Source: JACCXG01 sp963785755
Lineage (GTDB): Bacteria; Acidobacteriota; Vicinamibacteria; Vicinamibacterales; 2-12-FULL-66-21
Assembly (NCBI GenBank): GCA_963785755.1
Contig: CAWAXG010000013.1
Span: forward strand, 1,178,001-1,242,000
Reading direction: 5' to 3'
DNA: 64,000 nucleotides
Part shown: one piece after another, positions 26,059-35,222 of the stretch
How positions within the stretch are numbered: position 1 is the first letter of the stretch
Layout of the letters: each line of letters begins with the position of its first letter
Notes under the pieces: generated by a model
Database searches by the model: none
Seen by the model: only the letters and a program-made list of their open reading frames with translations
Told to the model about the DNA's origin: nothing
Translations under genes and position numbers: made by a program

Positions 26059-26419
26059 GGCCGCTTGGCGAACATGGGCACACCCGATCTTCCATCGCAC
26101 TGGTTCCAGATCCTTCTGACCCTCGCCGATCAGGATCGGCACGGCCTGGCCATCACGAAGGATGTGTTCGATCGCACCGAAGGGCGCATGCACCTCTGGC
26201 CCGGCAAGCTGTACGGGGCGCTCAAGCAGATGTGCGATCGCGGTCTGATCGACGAGATCGACGCGCCGCGCGGGTTCGCCTCCGGCGGCGGCCGTCCGCG
26301 CTTCTACCGCATCACGGCGCTCGGCCGTCGAGCCTGCGCCGCCGAGGCGGCCGCGTCTGGCACGCTTCGTCGACGTCGCGCGATCGAAGCGGCTGATCAA
26401 ACGCCCCGGGACGACCTGA
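26056..26419 (+). CDS. PadR-family transcriptional regulator (one frameshift)
   Basis: The protein has the PadR winged-helix pattern (WFQILLTLADQDRHGLAITKDV, LWPGKLYGALKQMCDRGLIDEI, GGGRPRFYRITALGRRACA). It is divergent from the usual LLQGTLDLLIL subtype. An extra base near 26353 breaks the C-terminus. In the repaired frame it ends RLARFVDVARSKRLIKRPGTT with a TGA at 26417-26419, one base before the ADOP ATG at 26421. PadR plus ADOP is a recurrent pair in Acidobacteria. The start is either 26056, inside the operator, or 26074. Autoregulation is likely. Confidence 0.75.
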
Positions 26420-26420
26420 C

Positions 26421-29072
26421 ATGCGCGCGATCTACCGCCTCCTGCTCTATCTCGCGCCCGCATCGGTCAGGCGGCGATACGCCGCCGACATGCAGGCGCT
26501 CTTCCTGGAATGCCTCGCCAGGGAACGGCATCGGCGCGGCCGCACGGGATACGTCCTCGCCTGCGCGCACGCGATCGCCGATGGCGCGCAGTTCATCATC
26601 CGCAGTCACTGGCAACAGTTCCGATCGCGTCCGCTCGAATCACGCGATCGCCAATCGAGGAGAACGTCCGTGGTGGCACACGACATCCGGGGCACGTTGC
26701 GTCTGATGAAAGCGCAGCCGGTTCTTTCGACGGCCATCGTCGCCATGCTCGCCCTGGGCATCGGCGCAACGACGGCGATCTTCAGCGTCGTCTACGGCGT
26801 CCTGCTGAAGCCGTTGCCGTTTCCCGAGCCCGAGCGGATCGTGCAGGTATGGGGAACGCTGCCTTCGCGCGGCTGGAACAGAGCTTCATTGACTGAAGCA
26901 AACTTCTGGGATCTTCACGATCGCAACCGGACGTTCGAGTCCTTTGGCATGCTCGGGTACGGCAGCTTCAGCCTGACCGGATTCGAGGTGCCCGAGCGGC
27001 TCGCCGGCGCGCGCGTCACCACGGAGTTCTTCCGCAGCCTGGGCGTGACGTGCGTCGTCGGACGGCTGTTCGAACCGGGCGAAGACGAACCGGGACGTGG
27101 AGAGGGGCTCGTGCTGCTCTCGCACCGCTTCTGGTCGCGCCGTTTCGACGGTGACAGGAACGTCGTCGGGCGATCGATCACGCTCGACCGGCCCCGTTCA
27201 ATCGTCGGCGTTCTGCCACCTGGAACGCCATGGCTCGACGAGGCCGACGTTTTCGTACCGTTCATCCGCCGGCCGAACGCCAACCGCGGCAGCTTCGAAT
27301 ACATGGGCGTCGGCAGGATCAAGGCCGGTGTCTCTGCCGATGCCGCGCTCGCCGATCTCATGACAATCTCGAAAGACTTGGAGCTCGCCTACCCGAAGGA
27401 GAACACCGGGCTGCAGGTGGTCCTGGCCCCGTCGAGGGCGTGGATCGCGACCGATCAGCTGCGCCGCACGTTGTGGATTCTGCTCGGCTCGGTCGGGCTG
27501 CTCCTCTTGATCGCCTGCCTCAACGTCACGAATCTGCTGCTCGTGCGCGCGTCGGCGCGGACGCGCGAGAACGCCGTGCGGAGCGCGCTCGGCGCGAGCC
27601 GGTCCGACCTCGTACGTGAGCGGTTGATCGAATCGCTGGTCTACAGTGCGCTCGGCACCGTCCTCGGGTGGTTCATGGCGTCATGGATGGTGACTGGCCT
27701 GCAAAGGCTTCCAGTTGGCACCATTCCCCGGCTCGGCGAGGTGACGCTCAATGGATGGGTACTCGCCTTTGCGGCCGCTGCGGCGCTCGCGGTCGGTCTG
27801 CTCACCGGGCTGATCCCCGCATGGCGCACACCGGTCGGTGATGTCGCGAACGCGCTCAGGCACGGCGCGCGAGGCTCGGCCGGCGATCGCAGTCAGAGCC
27901 GCCTGCGCAACCTGTTCGTGACGGTGGAAGTCGCGATCGCGTTGGTGCTGCTGGTTGGAGCCGGCCTGCTCGTACGGAGCCTCATCGGCGTGCTGTCCGT
28001 CGAGCGCGGATTCCAGACCGACAACCGGCTGTTCGCCACCATCAGCGTCCCGGCCTCGTACGGCGACGACAAGCTGACGAGAACGAACGACGAACTGTTA
28101 CGCCGCCTGGGTTCGCACGGCGAAATCGCCTCGGTCGCCGCCGTCAGTTCCCGGCCGCTGTCGCCGGGCAGCACGGGAATGGGCATCGCGGCCGCCGACA
28201 AGTCCGATCCTCCGGACGGTGCCGTGCCCTGGGCTTCGTGGCGCATCGTGACACCCGACTATTTCAAGACGGTCGGGGTGCCGCTCGTCGCCGGCCGCGC
28301 CTTCACCGACCAGGACATCATCGCCAAGCCCTGGAAGGTGGTGATCAGCAGGCGGACAGCGGACCTTCTCTGGCCGGATGAGAATCCCATCGGCCGCACC
28401 GCAATCCTCTGGAAAGGTCAGAACAACTCCCGCGGCGAAGTCATCGGCGTCGTCGGCAACATGCGGGAGCGCGGACTCGACGGTGAACCTACACTCGCGG
28501 TCTATTTTCCTGCCGGCGGCGCGATGAACCGGACGACGTTGCAGCTGGTGCTGCACACGAAGGGGCGGTCACAGGATGTGATTCCCGCGATGCGTACGAT
28601 CGTGGCCGCCGTCGATCCGAACCTGCCGATCTCGAACATCCGCACGTTCGACGAAGTCGTCAATGCCTCGGTCGCGACCAGACGCATGACGATGTGGCTG
28701 CTGGCGACGTTCGCGGGACTGGCGCTCGTGCTCGCCCTTGCCGGTGTTTACGGCGTGCTGGCGTATTCGGTCACGCGGCGAACCTCGGAAATCGGCGTCA
28801 GGCTGGCGCTGGGCGCGGAACACCGGACAGTCCTGCGATCGGTCGTCGCGCAGGGAATGCGTCCGGTACTGATCGGCGCCGGGCTCGGCCTCGCCGTCGC
28901 GATTGCGACATCGAGGTTGATGGCGAACCTGCTGTTCGAGGTCCAGCCGCGCGATCCGGCGACCTATGGCGCAGTCGCGGCGACCGTGTTGATCGTCGCC
29001 TTGCTGGCCTGTTACATCCCGGCGCGCCGTGTGCTCAGGGTTGATCCCGCCATCGCGCTGCGCGCGGAGTAA
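26421..29072 (+). CDS. ADOP-type ABC transporter permease with N-terminal prefix domain
   Basis: The intact 883-residue protein begins with a cytoplasmic permease-prefix helical domain (MRAIYRLLLYLAPASVRRRY, about residues 1-90). Two copies of the MacB core plus FtsX unit follow. The first helix is VLSTAIVAMLALGIGATTAIF (about 100-125), the middle helices include LLLIACLNVTNLLLVRAS (about 355-460), and the last segment is LALVLALAGVYGVLAYSVTRR with the end VLRVDPAIALRAE. It starts one base after the PadR stop, so the pair is a tight operon. No ATPase is linked. The transported substance is unknown. Confidence 0.92.
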   Translation: MRAIYRLLLYLAPASVRRRYAADMQALFLECLARERHRRGRTGYVLACAHAIADGAQFIIRSHWQQFRSRPLESRDRQSRRTSVVAHDIRGTLRLMKAQPVLSTAIVAMLALGIGATTAIFSVVYGVLLKPLPFPEPERIVQVWGTLPSRGWNRASLTEANFWDLHDRNRTFESFGMLGYGSFSLTGFEVPERLAGARVTTEFFRSLGVTCVVGRLFEPGEDEPGRGEGLVLLSHRFWSRRFDGDRNVVGRSITLDRPRSIVGVLPPGTPWLDEADVFVPFIRRPNANRGSFEYMGVGRIKAGVSADAALADLMTISKDLELAYPKENTGLQVVLAPSRAWIATDQLRRTLWILLGSVGLLLLIACLNVTNLLLVRASARTRENAVRSALGASRSDLVRERLIESLVYSALGTVLGWFMASWMVTGLQRLPVGTIPRLGEVTLNGWVLAFAAAAALAVGLLTGLIPAWRTPVGDVANALRHGARGSAGDRSQSRLRNLFVTVEVAIALVLLVGAGLLVRSLIGVLSVERGFQTDNRLFATISVPASYGDDKLTRTNDELLRRLGSHGEIASVAAVSSRPLSPGSTGMGIAAADKSDPPDGAVPWASWRIVTPDYFKTVGVPLVAGRAFTDQDIIAKPWKVVISRRTADLLWPDENPIGRTAILWKGQNNSRGEVIGVVGNMRERGLDGEPTLAVYFPAGGAMNRTTLQLVLHTKGRSQDVIPAMRTIVAAVDPNLPISNIRTFDEVVNASVATRRMTMWLLATFAGLALVLALAGVYGVLAYSVTRRTSEIGVRLALGAEHRTVLRSVVAQGMRPVLIGAGLGLAVAIATSRLMANLLFEVQPRDPATYGAVAATVLIVALLACYIPARRVLRVDPAIALRAE

Positions 29073-29085
29073 AGGCGCGAACGCA

Positions 29086-29235
29086 TCAACTCCCAACTTC
29101 CAACTCCCAACTTCCAAAGCGATCCGATCGCACCATGGGGTGAAATCGCGCCGACATCTCCAATCGCTTGCGACTTCCGCCCGGATCGTGCGATCCGATT
29201 CCTTTGGGAGTTGGGAGTTGGAGGTTGGGAGTTGA
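29086..29235. terminator. Long CAACTCCCAA/TTGGGAGTTG inverted repeat between convergent genes
   Basis: The left arm at 29086-29118 and right arm at 29203-29235 are runs of the same degenerate 10-mer in opposite orientation. They would form a roughly 33-bp stem around an 84-nt loop. It lies between the ends of a plus-strand ADOP and a minus-strand dehydrogenase, so it could end transcription from both sides, though there is no T-tract. The same structure recurs at 45737-45827. Confidence 0.5.
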
Positions 29236-29243
29236 CGAATGAT

Positions 29244-30348
29244 TCAGTATCCAGCCTTCTTGTCGACGACGTTCATCAGCGGCGCGCCGGCTGCGTATCG
29301 GCGCACGTTCTCCGCATAGAGATCGATGAGCCGGATCTGCCGATCGGGGCTCCAACCGGAGGTGTGGGCGGTCATCACCACGTTCCGGCAATCGAAGATC
29401 GGGTGATCCGACGGCGGCGGCTCCTGTGGGAAGACGTCGAGTCCCGCGCCGGCAATCCACCCCTCCTTGAGCGCCTGGACCAGGGCCATGTCGTCGAACA
29501 GCCTGCCGCGCGACAGCGCCAGGAAGTACGCCGTCTTCTTCATGCTGCGGAAGACCTTTTCGTTGAACATCCGCTCGGTCACCGGCGTGTGCGGCGCGGC
29601 GGCCACGAGCACGTCCACCTGCGGCACCATCGTCATGAACCAGGATGGATCGCGGAGCTCCGCGACATATTCGGGCTTCGGCACGGCGCGGGCGTCGGTG
29701 CCCACGATCTTCATGTCGAACCCGTGATGGGCCCGGCGCGCGAGGGAGCTGCCGATGCCACCCATCCCGACAATCCCCATCGTCCTGCCGGCGAGCTCGA
29801 CGTGGTCCGCGGATTTCACCGTGCCGACCGGCTTCATCTGCCGTTTGGCGAACTGCGGCATGTAGTGCGTCGTGATGCCGCGGGTGAGGCAGAGCAGAAG
29901 GCCCATCGCGGTCTCGGTGATCGCCGGCGCGAAGATTCTCGCGGTGTTGGTCAGCGCGATCGGGCTGGCCATGAATTCCTTGTCGAGCGTCTCGACACCG
30001 GCCGCTCCCGTCTGCACCCAGCGCACCTTCGACGCCGACGCGAGATCCGCGCCGGTGAGATTGCCGAGCACGACTTCCGCTTCCGGCAGCCGCTGCCGGA
30101 ATTCGGCCGGCGTCTTCGCGACGATCAATTCGACGTTCGGGGCCGCGCCCTTGATCTTCTCGATCTCGTGCGCCTCGAATGCCGTGGACGTGAGGATGCG
30201 GATCGGGTCCGAGGAGATGCGGGGCGGCGGTTGCGCCGGTTCGGTCGAGATGACCGGCTGACGCGTCTGCGTCTGCACGGACGCTGTCGGCGGCGGCGAC
30301 GGTACCCGAAGCCAGAAAGTCCCGCCGGGAGAGATGATTGTCTGACAT
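29244..30348 (-). CDS. D-2-hydroxyacid dehydrogenase, Tat-exported (one frameshift)
   Basis: The catalytic part shows the NAD-binding Rossmann motif GIVGMGGIGSSLARRA (about residue 170 of the repaired protein), LALSRGRLFDDMAL with the substrate-binding Arg, AGLDVFPQEPPP and the catalytic His in TAHTSGWSPD. Downstream of the start ATG 30348 the frame reads MSDNHLSRRDFLASGTVAA, a twin-arginine signal. A one-base change near 30295 joins it to PTASVQTQTRQPVIS and the enzyme. Without that repair the enzyme would start at GTG 30278 and be cytoplasmic. A periplasmic NAD-dependent enzyme would be odd, so the signal may be vestigial or used for a cofactor-loaded protein. Confidence 0.8.
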
Positions 30349-30424
30349 GGCCCGGAACCTTAGCACGAAAGCCCAGGCCGGGATCCCAGGCTGTCGGCCG
30401 TGTACCCCGGTGTTCCGGGAGCTG

Positions 30425-31041
30425 CTAATGAACGTCGTACCGCGAGCGGCTCGGGGTCTCAGGCGGAGCGGCGACGGGCCGTCGTGGACTGCCGGCGGGC
30501 CCGGCACCTCACTGAATCCGTCGAGCAGATCCTCGAAGACCTTCCGATCGTACCTGGAGCCCGTCGCCCAGGCGATCACCTGGTGAAAGGCACGATCGCC
30601 CGCGACAGTGGTGTGGAGATAGGTGACGCACGTGCGCTCGTGAAAGCCCTCGATCTGGTACTGGACGGCGGGGAACCCGCCGACCTGGGTCGACTGCGGG
30701 CCCTCGAAGCGCAGCACCTGGAGCGAGCCGATCAGGCGGTCGAGCGTGAGCCGCGCGTGCTCGCCGACATCGAGGAACTCGTCGAAATCCTCCCGGGATT
30801 CGCTGATGACGACCAGATAGCGATGGCCGAGCGGGTCGGTCGCCTGGAGCGCCGCACCCTCGTTGAGGAGCGTCGCCGGCTTCCATCGGGGCAGCAGCCG
30901 GACTTGCGCGTAGTTGCACTCGGCGTCCTTCAGCACGCCGCCCGGCGGCGTCTTGAACGACGCGACGAACCGCAGCGCCGGCCACCACCGAAATAGCAGC
31001 GTACCAGCGATAAGTGTGATCAGCAGGAGCACAAGGTCCAT
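30425..31041 (-). CDS. Membrane-anchored hypothetical protein (PsbP/DUF1795-like)
   Basis: The start ATG 31041 gives MDLVLLLITLIAGTLLF, a single N-terminal membrane anchor, followed by a soluble domain of about 170 residues (ATDPLGHRYLVVISESREDF, QVGGFPAVQYQIEGFHERTC, RAFHQVIAWATGSRYDRK). The pattern of strands and the late ...FEDLLDGFSEVP helix resembles PsbP/DUF1795-type proteins, but I cannot assign a function. In its own frame it runs without a stop into the next gene. A one-base change near the end would give ...RYDVH and a stop at 30425-30427, which is the more sensible boundary. Confidence 0.55.
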
Positions 31042-31099
31042 AGAGGTGCGATGTTTTTTGGGAGTGACACCGCCCGCTATGCCATCGGCATGCCGCACT

Positions 31100-31262
31100 T
31101 CAACAGGTTCAAAAGTTCAAGGGTTCAAAAGGTTCACGGGTTCGGGTTCAGCGGTTCACAGGTTCAGGTTCAAGGGTTCCAAGGTTCAGGCGTTCACCCT
31201 GAACTCTTGAACCCGAACTTTGAACTACTGAACCCTTGAACACCGACCTTTGAACCCTTGAA
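31100..31262. repeat. GGTTCAAGG degenerate repeat, two opposed arms
   Basis: The left part is about 11 copies of a GGTTCA(A/C)GG-like word (31100-31195). The right part is its complement (gaacccttgaac-type words, 31196-31262). The arms can pair over tens of bases. The unit length varies between 7 and 11, so this is neither CRISPR nor a clean tandem repeat. The 3' end of the next minus-strand gene reads into it. Confidence 0.65.
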
Positions 31263-31589
31263 CCCGCCAGCGTCAGACACCAGCCTCCCGCTGGCGACAA
31301 TCGCATAGAGCGCCGGTACGAACAGCGCGAGGTGGAGCGTGTTCATCGGCACCGGCGAGATCATGCGCGCCCATGTCAACAGCACGGCGCCGGCGATCAA
31401 CGCGGCAAAGGCGAGACCGCGGTCGCTCGAGGCGGCAATCGCGGCCGGCGGCAGGAGGATCCCGGCGACGATCAGCGCCAGGGGGAAGCCGCCTGCCACG
31501 AACGCGTTCGAGTCCCAGGCCTGCAGGAACCCGATCGCGAGTGCTCCGCCTGCCCACAGCATCCGGTTCGCGACCAACTGCTTCACCAT
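31194..31589 (-). CDS. Small four-helix integral membrane protein
   Basis: The start ATG 31589 is preceded by GGAGGATGAC, a strong Shine-Dalgarno. The 131-residue product has four hydrophobic segments: NRMLWAGGALAIGFLQAW, GGFPLALIVAGILLPPAAIA, GLAFAALIAGAVLLTWARM and LALFVPALYAIVAS. The family is not recognised. The last 24 residues (GGFKGSKVGVQGF and onward) are encoded by the GGTTCA-type repeat, so the original stop was probably lost when the repeat expanded. Confidence 0.65.
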   Translation of the reverse strand: MVKQLVANRMLWAGGALAIGFLQAWDSNAFVAGGFPLALIVAGILLPPAAIAASSDRGLAFAALIAGAVLLTWARMISPVPMNTLHLALFVPALYAIVASGRLVSDAGGFKGSKVGVQGFSSSKFGFKSSG

Positions 31590-31702
31590 GTCATCCTCCC
31601 CGGCGCGCCTGGCGCCTATCGAGGCCACGATGCGCCCGGCCGGCAGCCTGAGGCCGCGTGAACAGGACGAACGGTCAATTTGATGCGATGAGCGGATGTT
31701 TC

Positions 31703-31792
31703 AACAGATCCTTCGTGCCCTTCGTGACGTCGTGCCTTCGTGCGGCGCGAAGCGCAACTCGTTTTTCTCAGCAGCTGGAGGTTGGGAGTTCA
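31703..31792. repeat. CCTTCGTG repeat plus one GGAGGTTGGGAGTT arm
   Basis: The spacer contains tccttcgtgcccttcgtgac and gtgccttcgtgcggcg, the reverse orientation of the CACGAAGG family. At 31779-31792 there is a single short arm of the CAACTCCCAA family. No gene is seen in 31590-31815. Confidence 0.5.
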
Positions 31793-31815
31793 CTGCCGCG
31801 CCTTCCCTTGCCCAG

Positions 31816-32577
31816 CTAGCGCTCGAGCGCGCGCCGCACGTCGCCCGCGCGGCGGCGGCTGACATGGATTGCGGCGCCGCCGGTGACCTCGAGCGTGGCT
31901 GACCCATCTCCGTTCCCCGTGATGCGTACGACATGGGCGGTGTTGACGAGATCCGCACGGCTCACGCGGAGGAACTGCGCTCCGAGGCGGAGCTCGAGAT
32001 CCGCGAGGGTGTAGTCGACGATCGGCGTCGAAGCCGGGGTGTGGGCATAGACGACGCCGTCGCCCGCCGAGAACCGGATGATGTCCCGTACCGGCGTCAG
32101 CCGGTGCCCGGCCCCCTGCCGCACGAGCAGGCGTCCCGGGCGTGCTGGTTGATAGCCGACGGCGGTGCCGAGGTGCGCGAGCGAGGACGCGTCCCAGGTG
32201 GCCGTGGCGCGAAGTGACGCGAGTCGCGCGCGCGCGCGTTCGATAGCTTGTGCGAGCCGATCCTTGCGAACCGGCTTGACGACATAGTCAATTGCCTCGT
32301 GCTCGAATGCCTGCAGCGCGTGCTCGCGGTAGGCGGTCTGAAAGATGATCAGCGGCCGCGGCGACCCGAGATGCCGGGCCACGTCGAACCCGTCGACTTC
32401 GGGCATCGCGATGTCGAGCAGGATCACATCCGGCCGCAGCGTCCGCACGAGATCGAGCGCGGTCATGCCGTTGTCCGCCTCGCCGGCGATCTCCACATCG
32501 TCCCCGGCAATCTCCTCGAGCAGCGACGCGAGGCGCCGTCGGGCCGCGGCTTCGTCGTCTACGATGAGGATCCGCAT
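31816..32577 (-). CDS. LytTR-family response regulator
   Basis: The 253-residue protein has a receiver domain (residues 1-120: MRILIVDDEAAARRRL with the acidic pair, VILLDIAMPEVDGF with phosphoacceptor Asp near 54, FQTAYREHALQAF, and Lys in DYVVKPVRK). It is followed by a LytTR DNA-binding domain (about 150-250: RLLVRQGAGHRLTPVRDI, FLRVSRADLVNTAHVVRI). It begins 9 nt after the stop of the histidine kinase at 32587, so the two form an operon and a cognate LytS/LytR-type pair. The target genes are unknown. Confidence 0.9.
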   Translation of the reverse strand: MRILIVDDEAAARRRLASLLEEIAGDDVEIAGEADNGMTALDLVRTLRPDVILLDIAMPEVDGFDVARHLGSPRPLIIFQTAYREHALQAFEHEAIDYVVKPVRKDRLAQAIERARARLASLRATATWDASSLAHLGTAVGYQPARPGRLLVRQGAGHRLTPVRDIIRFSAGDGVVYAHTPASTPIVDYTLADLELRLGAQFLRVSRADLVNTAHVVRITGNGDGSATLEVTGGAAIHVSRRRAGDVRRALER

Positions 32578-32586
32578 GGGTCACGA

Positions 32587-33705
32587 CTACTGTGCGGGGA
32601 TGGTGACGGTCACGGTGGCGCCGTCAGTCCTCGAGTCGGTCTCGACAGACGCGCGGTCGCCATAGAGGGTCTGCAGCCGCTGACGCAGGTTGCCGAGTCC
32701 GGTGCCCTCGCGCCAGGCCGGCGGAAACCCGATTCCATCGTCGTCCACCCGGAGCACGGTCACGTGCTCCTTCGCGAGCACGCTGATATGAACGCGTCCG
32801 CCTTCGAGGCGCCCGCCGAGGCCATGGCGCAGCGCGTTCTCGACCAGCGGCTGCAGCAGCAGCGGCGGCAGCGGGCGCAACGTCGCAGTGTCCGACACGT
32901 CCCACACCACTTCGAGTCGGTGCTGCCAGCGTTCCTGTTCGAGGGCGAGATACGAGCGGACGTAGTCGAGCTCTTCCTGCACGGTACCGGTCGTGGCCGC
33001 CGATCGGTCGATGGTGCTGCGCAGGACGTCGGACAGGTTCTCGACGACGCGCTCCGCAGCCGGCGGGTTCGATCGCACGAGCGCCGCCACGGTATTGAGC
33101 GCGTTGAAGAGAAAGTGCGGATTCAACCGCGCCTGCAGGGCCGCGAGCTGCGCGGCGGCCGCCTCGCTTCGGGCTTGCGCCGCGGCTGCGGCGTGAGTCG
33201 CGGCATGCTGAAACAAGGTCTGCGCCGAGTGCATGACGGTCCGCGCCGCGAGGAGCATCAGGGCGCCGTAAATCACGACGCCGGCGATGGCAAACGGCAG
33301 CTCCGCGCCCAGCATGCCGCGCAATGACATGAGGAGCGCGGCGCCGCCCAGGGCCACCCCCGCGCCAAAACCGATCGCCGGCAGCGCGAGCAACACCCGG
33401 CGCACGGCTTCCTCCTGGTGCGACGGCCCTCTGCGGCCCGGCGAATCCTGCATCGTCAGGTTCAGCATGTGGGCAAACCCGAGCAGCGCCACGCCGCTGG
33501 CGCCGAGCAGCGCGCTCAGAAACTCCGCCACGCCGCCGGCGCCCCGCGCGTTCCTGCTGTCCCAGATCTGCAGCGCGACCATCACGATCCAGAAGACCAC
33601 GATCCACCGCATCTGCCTCCGCACCTCCGGCCGCGCGCCGGCGATCGCCTCGCGGATGATCGGCCACATGGAGGAGGACGATATCGCAAGCAGGGCGATG
33701 GTCAA
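32587..33705 (-). CDS. LytS-type sensor histidine kinase
   Basis: The N-terminal half is membrane-embedded (several helices between LLTIALLAISSSS and IAGVVIYGALMLLAARTV). The C-terminal half has the His_kinase signature LQARLNPHFLFNALNTVAAL with the phosphoacceptor His, then HATPase motifs PLLLQPLVENALRHGLGG, VDDDGIGFPP and GTGLGNLRQRLQ. The start is uncertain: TTG 33705 or ATG 33669 are possible, and the open frame extends further to about 33760, towards the divergent DinB gene. It is the partner of the LytTR regulator downstream. Confidence 0.85.
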   Translation of the reverse strand: MTIALLAISSSSMWPIIREAIAGARPEVRRQMRWIVVFWIVMVALQIWDSRNARGAGGVAEFLSALLGASGVALLGFAHMLNLTMQDSPGRRGPSHQEEAVRRVLLALPAIGFGAGVALGGAALLMSLRGMLGAELPFAIAGVVIYGALMLLAARTVMHSAQTLFQHAATHAAAAAQARSEAAAAQLAALQARLNPHFLFNALNTVAALVRSNPPAAERVVENLSDVLRSTIDRSAATTGTVQEELDYVRSYLALEQERWQHRLEVVWDVSDTATLRPLPPLLLQPLVENALRHGLGGRLEGGRVHISVLAKEHVTVLRVDDDGIGFPPAWREGTGLGNLRQRLQTLYGDRASVETDSRTDGATVTVTIPAQ

Positions 33706-33775
33706 GAGCGCGACGGCCGGGGTGGCGCTCGGGTGCTGAAAACCCGAGCGTAGAATGACTACGGGAGTGCCGCGG

Positions 33776-34294
33776 ATGAAAGAGACCTTCCAGGAATACA
33801 CGGCAAGGATGCTGTCGCTGGCCGAAGGGAGCGATCCACTCACGATGCTGGCAGCCACGCCGGCGCGCATCGGCGCGTTGCTCGCGGGATGCACGCCGGA
33901 CGACCTGCGCTGGACGCCGACCGCCGGCCGATGGTCGATCGCGGAGATCGTGCTGCATCTGGCTGACGTCGAGATCGTCTTCGCCTACCGCGTCCGGATG
34001 ATCCTGTCGTCGCCTGGCACGCCGATTCAGGCGTTCGATCAGGCCGCCTTCGTCGACGCCCAGCGCGCCCGGACCAAAGATCCCTTCGAGTCCCTGACGC
34101 TGATGACCGCGCTGCGTACGTCGATGGTCAGACTGCTGCGTGGACTGACCGACGAGGAGTTCGACCGATTCGGTATGCACGCGGAGCGCGGAAAAGAAAG
34201 CGTGCGCCACATGATGCGCATGCTGGCTGGCCACGATCGCAATCATCTGACGCAGATCGAACGGTTACTCGCCGAGAAGGGTCAAAACAAGTGA
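33776..34294 (+). CDS. DinB-family protein
   Basis: ATG 33776 is chosen (MKETFQEYTARML) because gggag lies 8 nt upstream; an ATG at 33755 has no such site. The 172-residue four-helix protein has the DinB metal-ligand histidines: LHLADVEI in helix two, and GHDRNHLTQIERL near the C-terminus, which is the characteristic H-x3-H. DinB-like proteins are metal-binding, often thiol-dependent transferases. The exact reaction is unknown. It is divergent from the LytS kinase, and a TAGAAT -10-like word lies at 33751-33756. Confidence 0.8.
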   Translation: MKETFQEYTARMLSLAEGSDPLTMLAATPARIGALLAGCTPDDLRWTPTAGRWSIAEIVLHLADVEIVFAYRVRMILSSPGTPIQAFDQAAFVDAQRARTKDPFESLTLMTALRTSMVRLLRGLTDEEFDRFGMHAERGKESVRHMMRMLAGHDRNHLTQIERLLAEKGQNK

Positions 34295-34324
34295 CAAGGA
34301 CAAGGCGGAAGTACCACGGGTAAC

Positions 34325-34400
34325 GAAATCCCCGATCCCTGATCCCGATCCCCATCCGGATCAGGGATTCCGGATCGGGATTGGGGATTAGGATTGCGAG
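34325..34400. repeat. GGGATTCCGGATCGGGATT degenerate repeat, opposed arms
   Basis: The left half reads gatccctgatcccgatccc and the right half ggatcagggattccggatcggg, which pair with each other. It belongs to the GGGATCGGGGATC family seen at 20030, 21918, 49020 and 52180. The spacer from 34400 to 34475 has no recognisable feature. Confidence 0.55.
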
Positions 34401-34474
34401 ACGTTAGACCAATCTTCCGTTCAACGCGTGACAGCGTCAGAACATGCCGATACTTAGCCAGTTTTAGTACTAGA

Positions 34475-35121
34475 TAATCATCGAGATCGTCGGCGTCCTC
34501 GGCAACGCCCGCTACCACGAGCTTCGCGGCGACATTCCGCCGCAGACCATGCTGAACCTCGATTCGATGATCGACCGGGTCAGCCGCGTCAACGTCTACG
34601 CGCGCACGTCGCAGGACCCGCGGCAGGCCATGCTCCTGATTCCGGCGGCGGTGCGCCGCATCGACCCGAACTTCGTCGTTTCGGGCCTGCGGACGCTCGA
34701 CGAGCAGATCAACACGCGCATGTCGAACGAGCGGATGCTGTCGTTCCTGTCGGTCGGATTCGCCGCGGTCGCGACCGTGCTCGCGATCGTCGGGCTCCAC
34801 GGCGTGCTGGTGTTCCAGGTGACGAAGCGCACGCGCGAGATCGGCATCCGGATGGCGCTCGGCGCCAAACGCGGCGTCATCGTCCGGCTCATCGCGAAGG
34901 AGATGATCCTGGTGACCTTCGGGGGCCTGGCCGCCGGCATGGTGATCGGATATGCGGGCGGCCGGTACGTCCAGAATCAGCTGTTCGGCCTCGACGCCGA
35001 CGACCCGCTGGTTTTCGGCGTCACCGTTGCCGCGCTGCTGTCGGCCGCAGTCGCGGCAACGCTGATTCCCGCGCTGCGCGCGTCGCGAATCGATCCGACG
35101 CGGGCGCTACGCTACGAGTAA
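34475..35121 (+). pseudogene. 5'-truncated ADOP permease remnant
   Basis: Only the last 215 codons of an ADOP permease remain. They are the end of the second MacB core (IIEIVGVLGNARYHELR, PRQAMLLIPAAVRRIDPN) and the final FtsX domain with three helices (GFAAVATVLAIVGLHGVLV, LVTFGGLAAGMVIGYAGG, VAALLSAAVAATLIPALRAS), ending RIDPTRALRYE. No start codon or upstream domains precede it. The junction near 34475 follows a stop-rich stretch. The remaining frame is intact, so the truncation may be recent. Confidence 0.75.
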
Positions 35122-35134
35122 AACCGCGACTGCG

Positions 35135-35222
35135 TAGTTCAGGGGTTCAAGGGTTCAGCGGTTCACAGGTTCGGGTTCATGGGTTCATGGGTTCAAGGGT
35201 CAGGGGATCAAGGGGTCATGGT
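35135..35222. repeat. GGTTCAAGG degenerate repeat, single orientation
   Basis: About nine copies of ggttca(a/t/c)ggg-type words run from 35135 to the stop of the cyclase gene at 35223. All are in one orientation, so this copy cannot form the long stem seen at 31100-31262. Confidence 0.55.

Noticed and set aside
29086..31098. A 670-codon minus-strand frame
   Set aside because: It joins the PsbP-like protein to the Tat signal of the dehydrogenase and then runs in the wrong frame through the enzyme; the junctions are explained by frameshifts, not by a real fusion.
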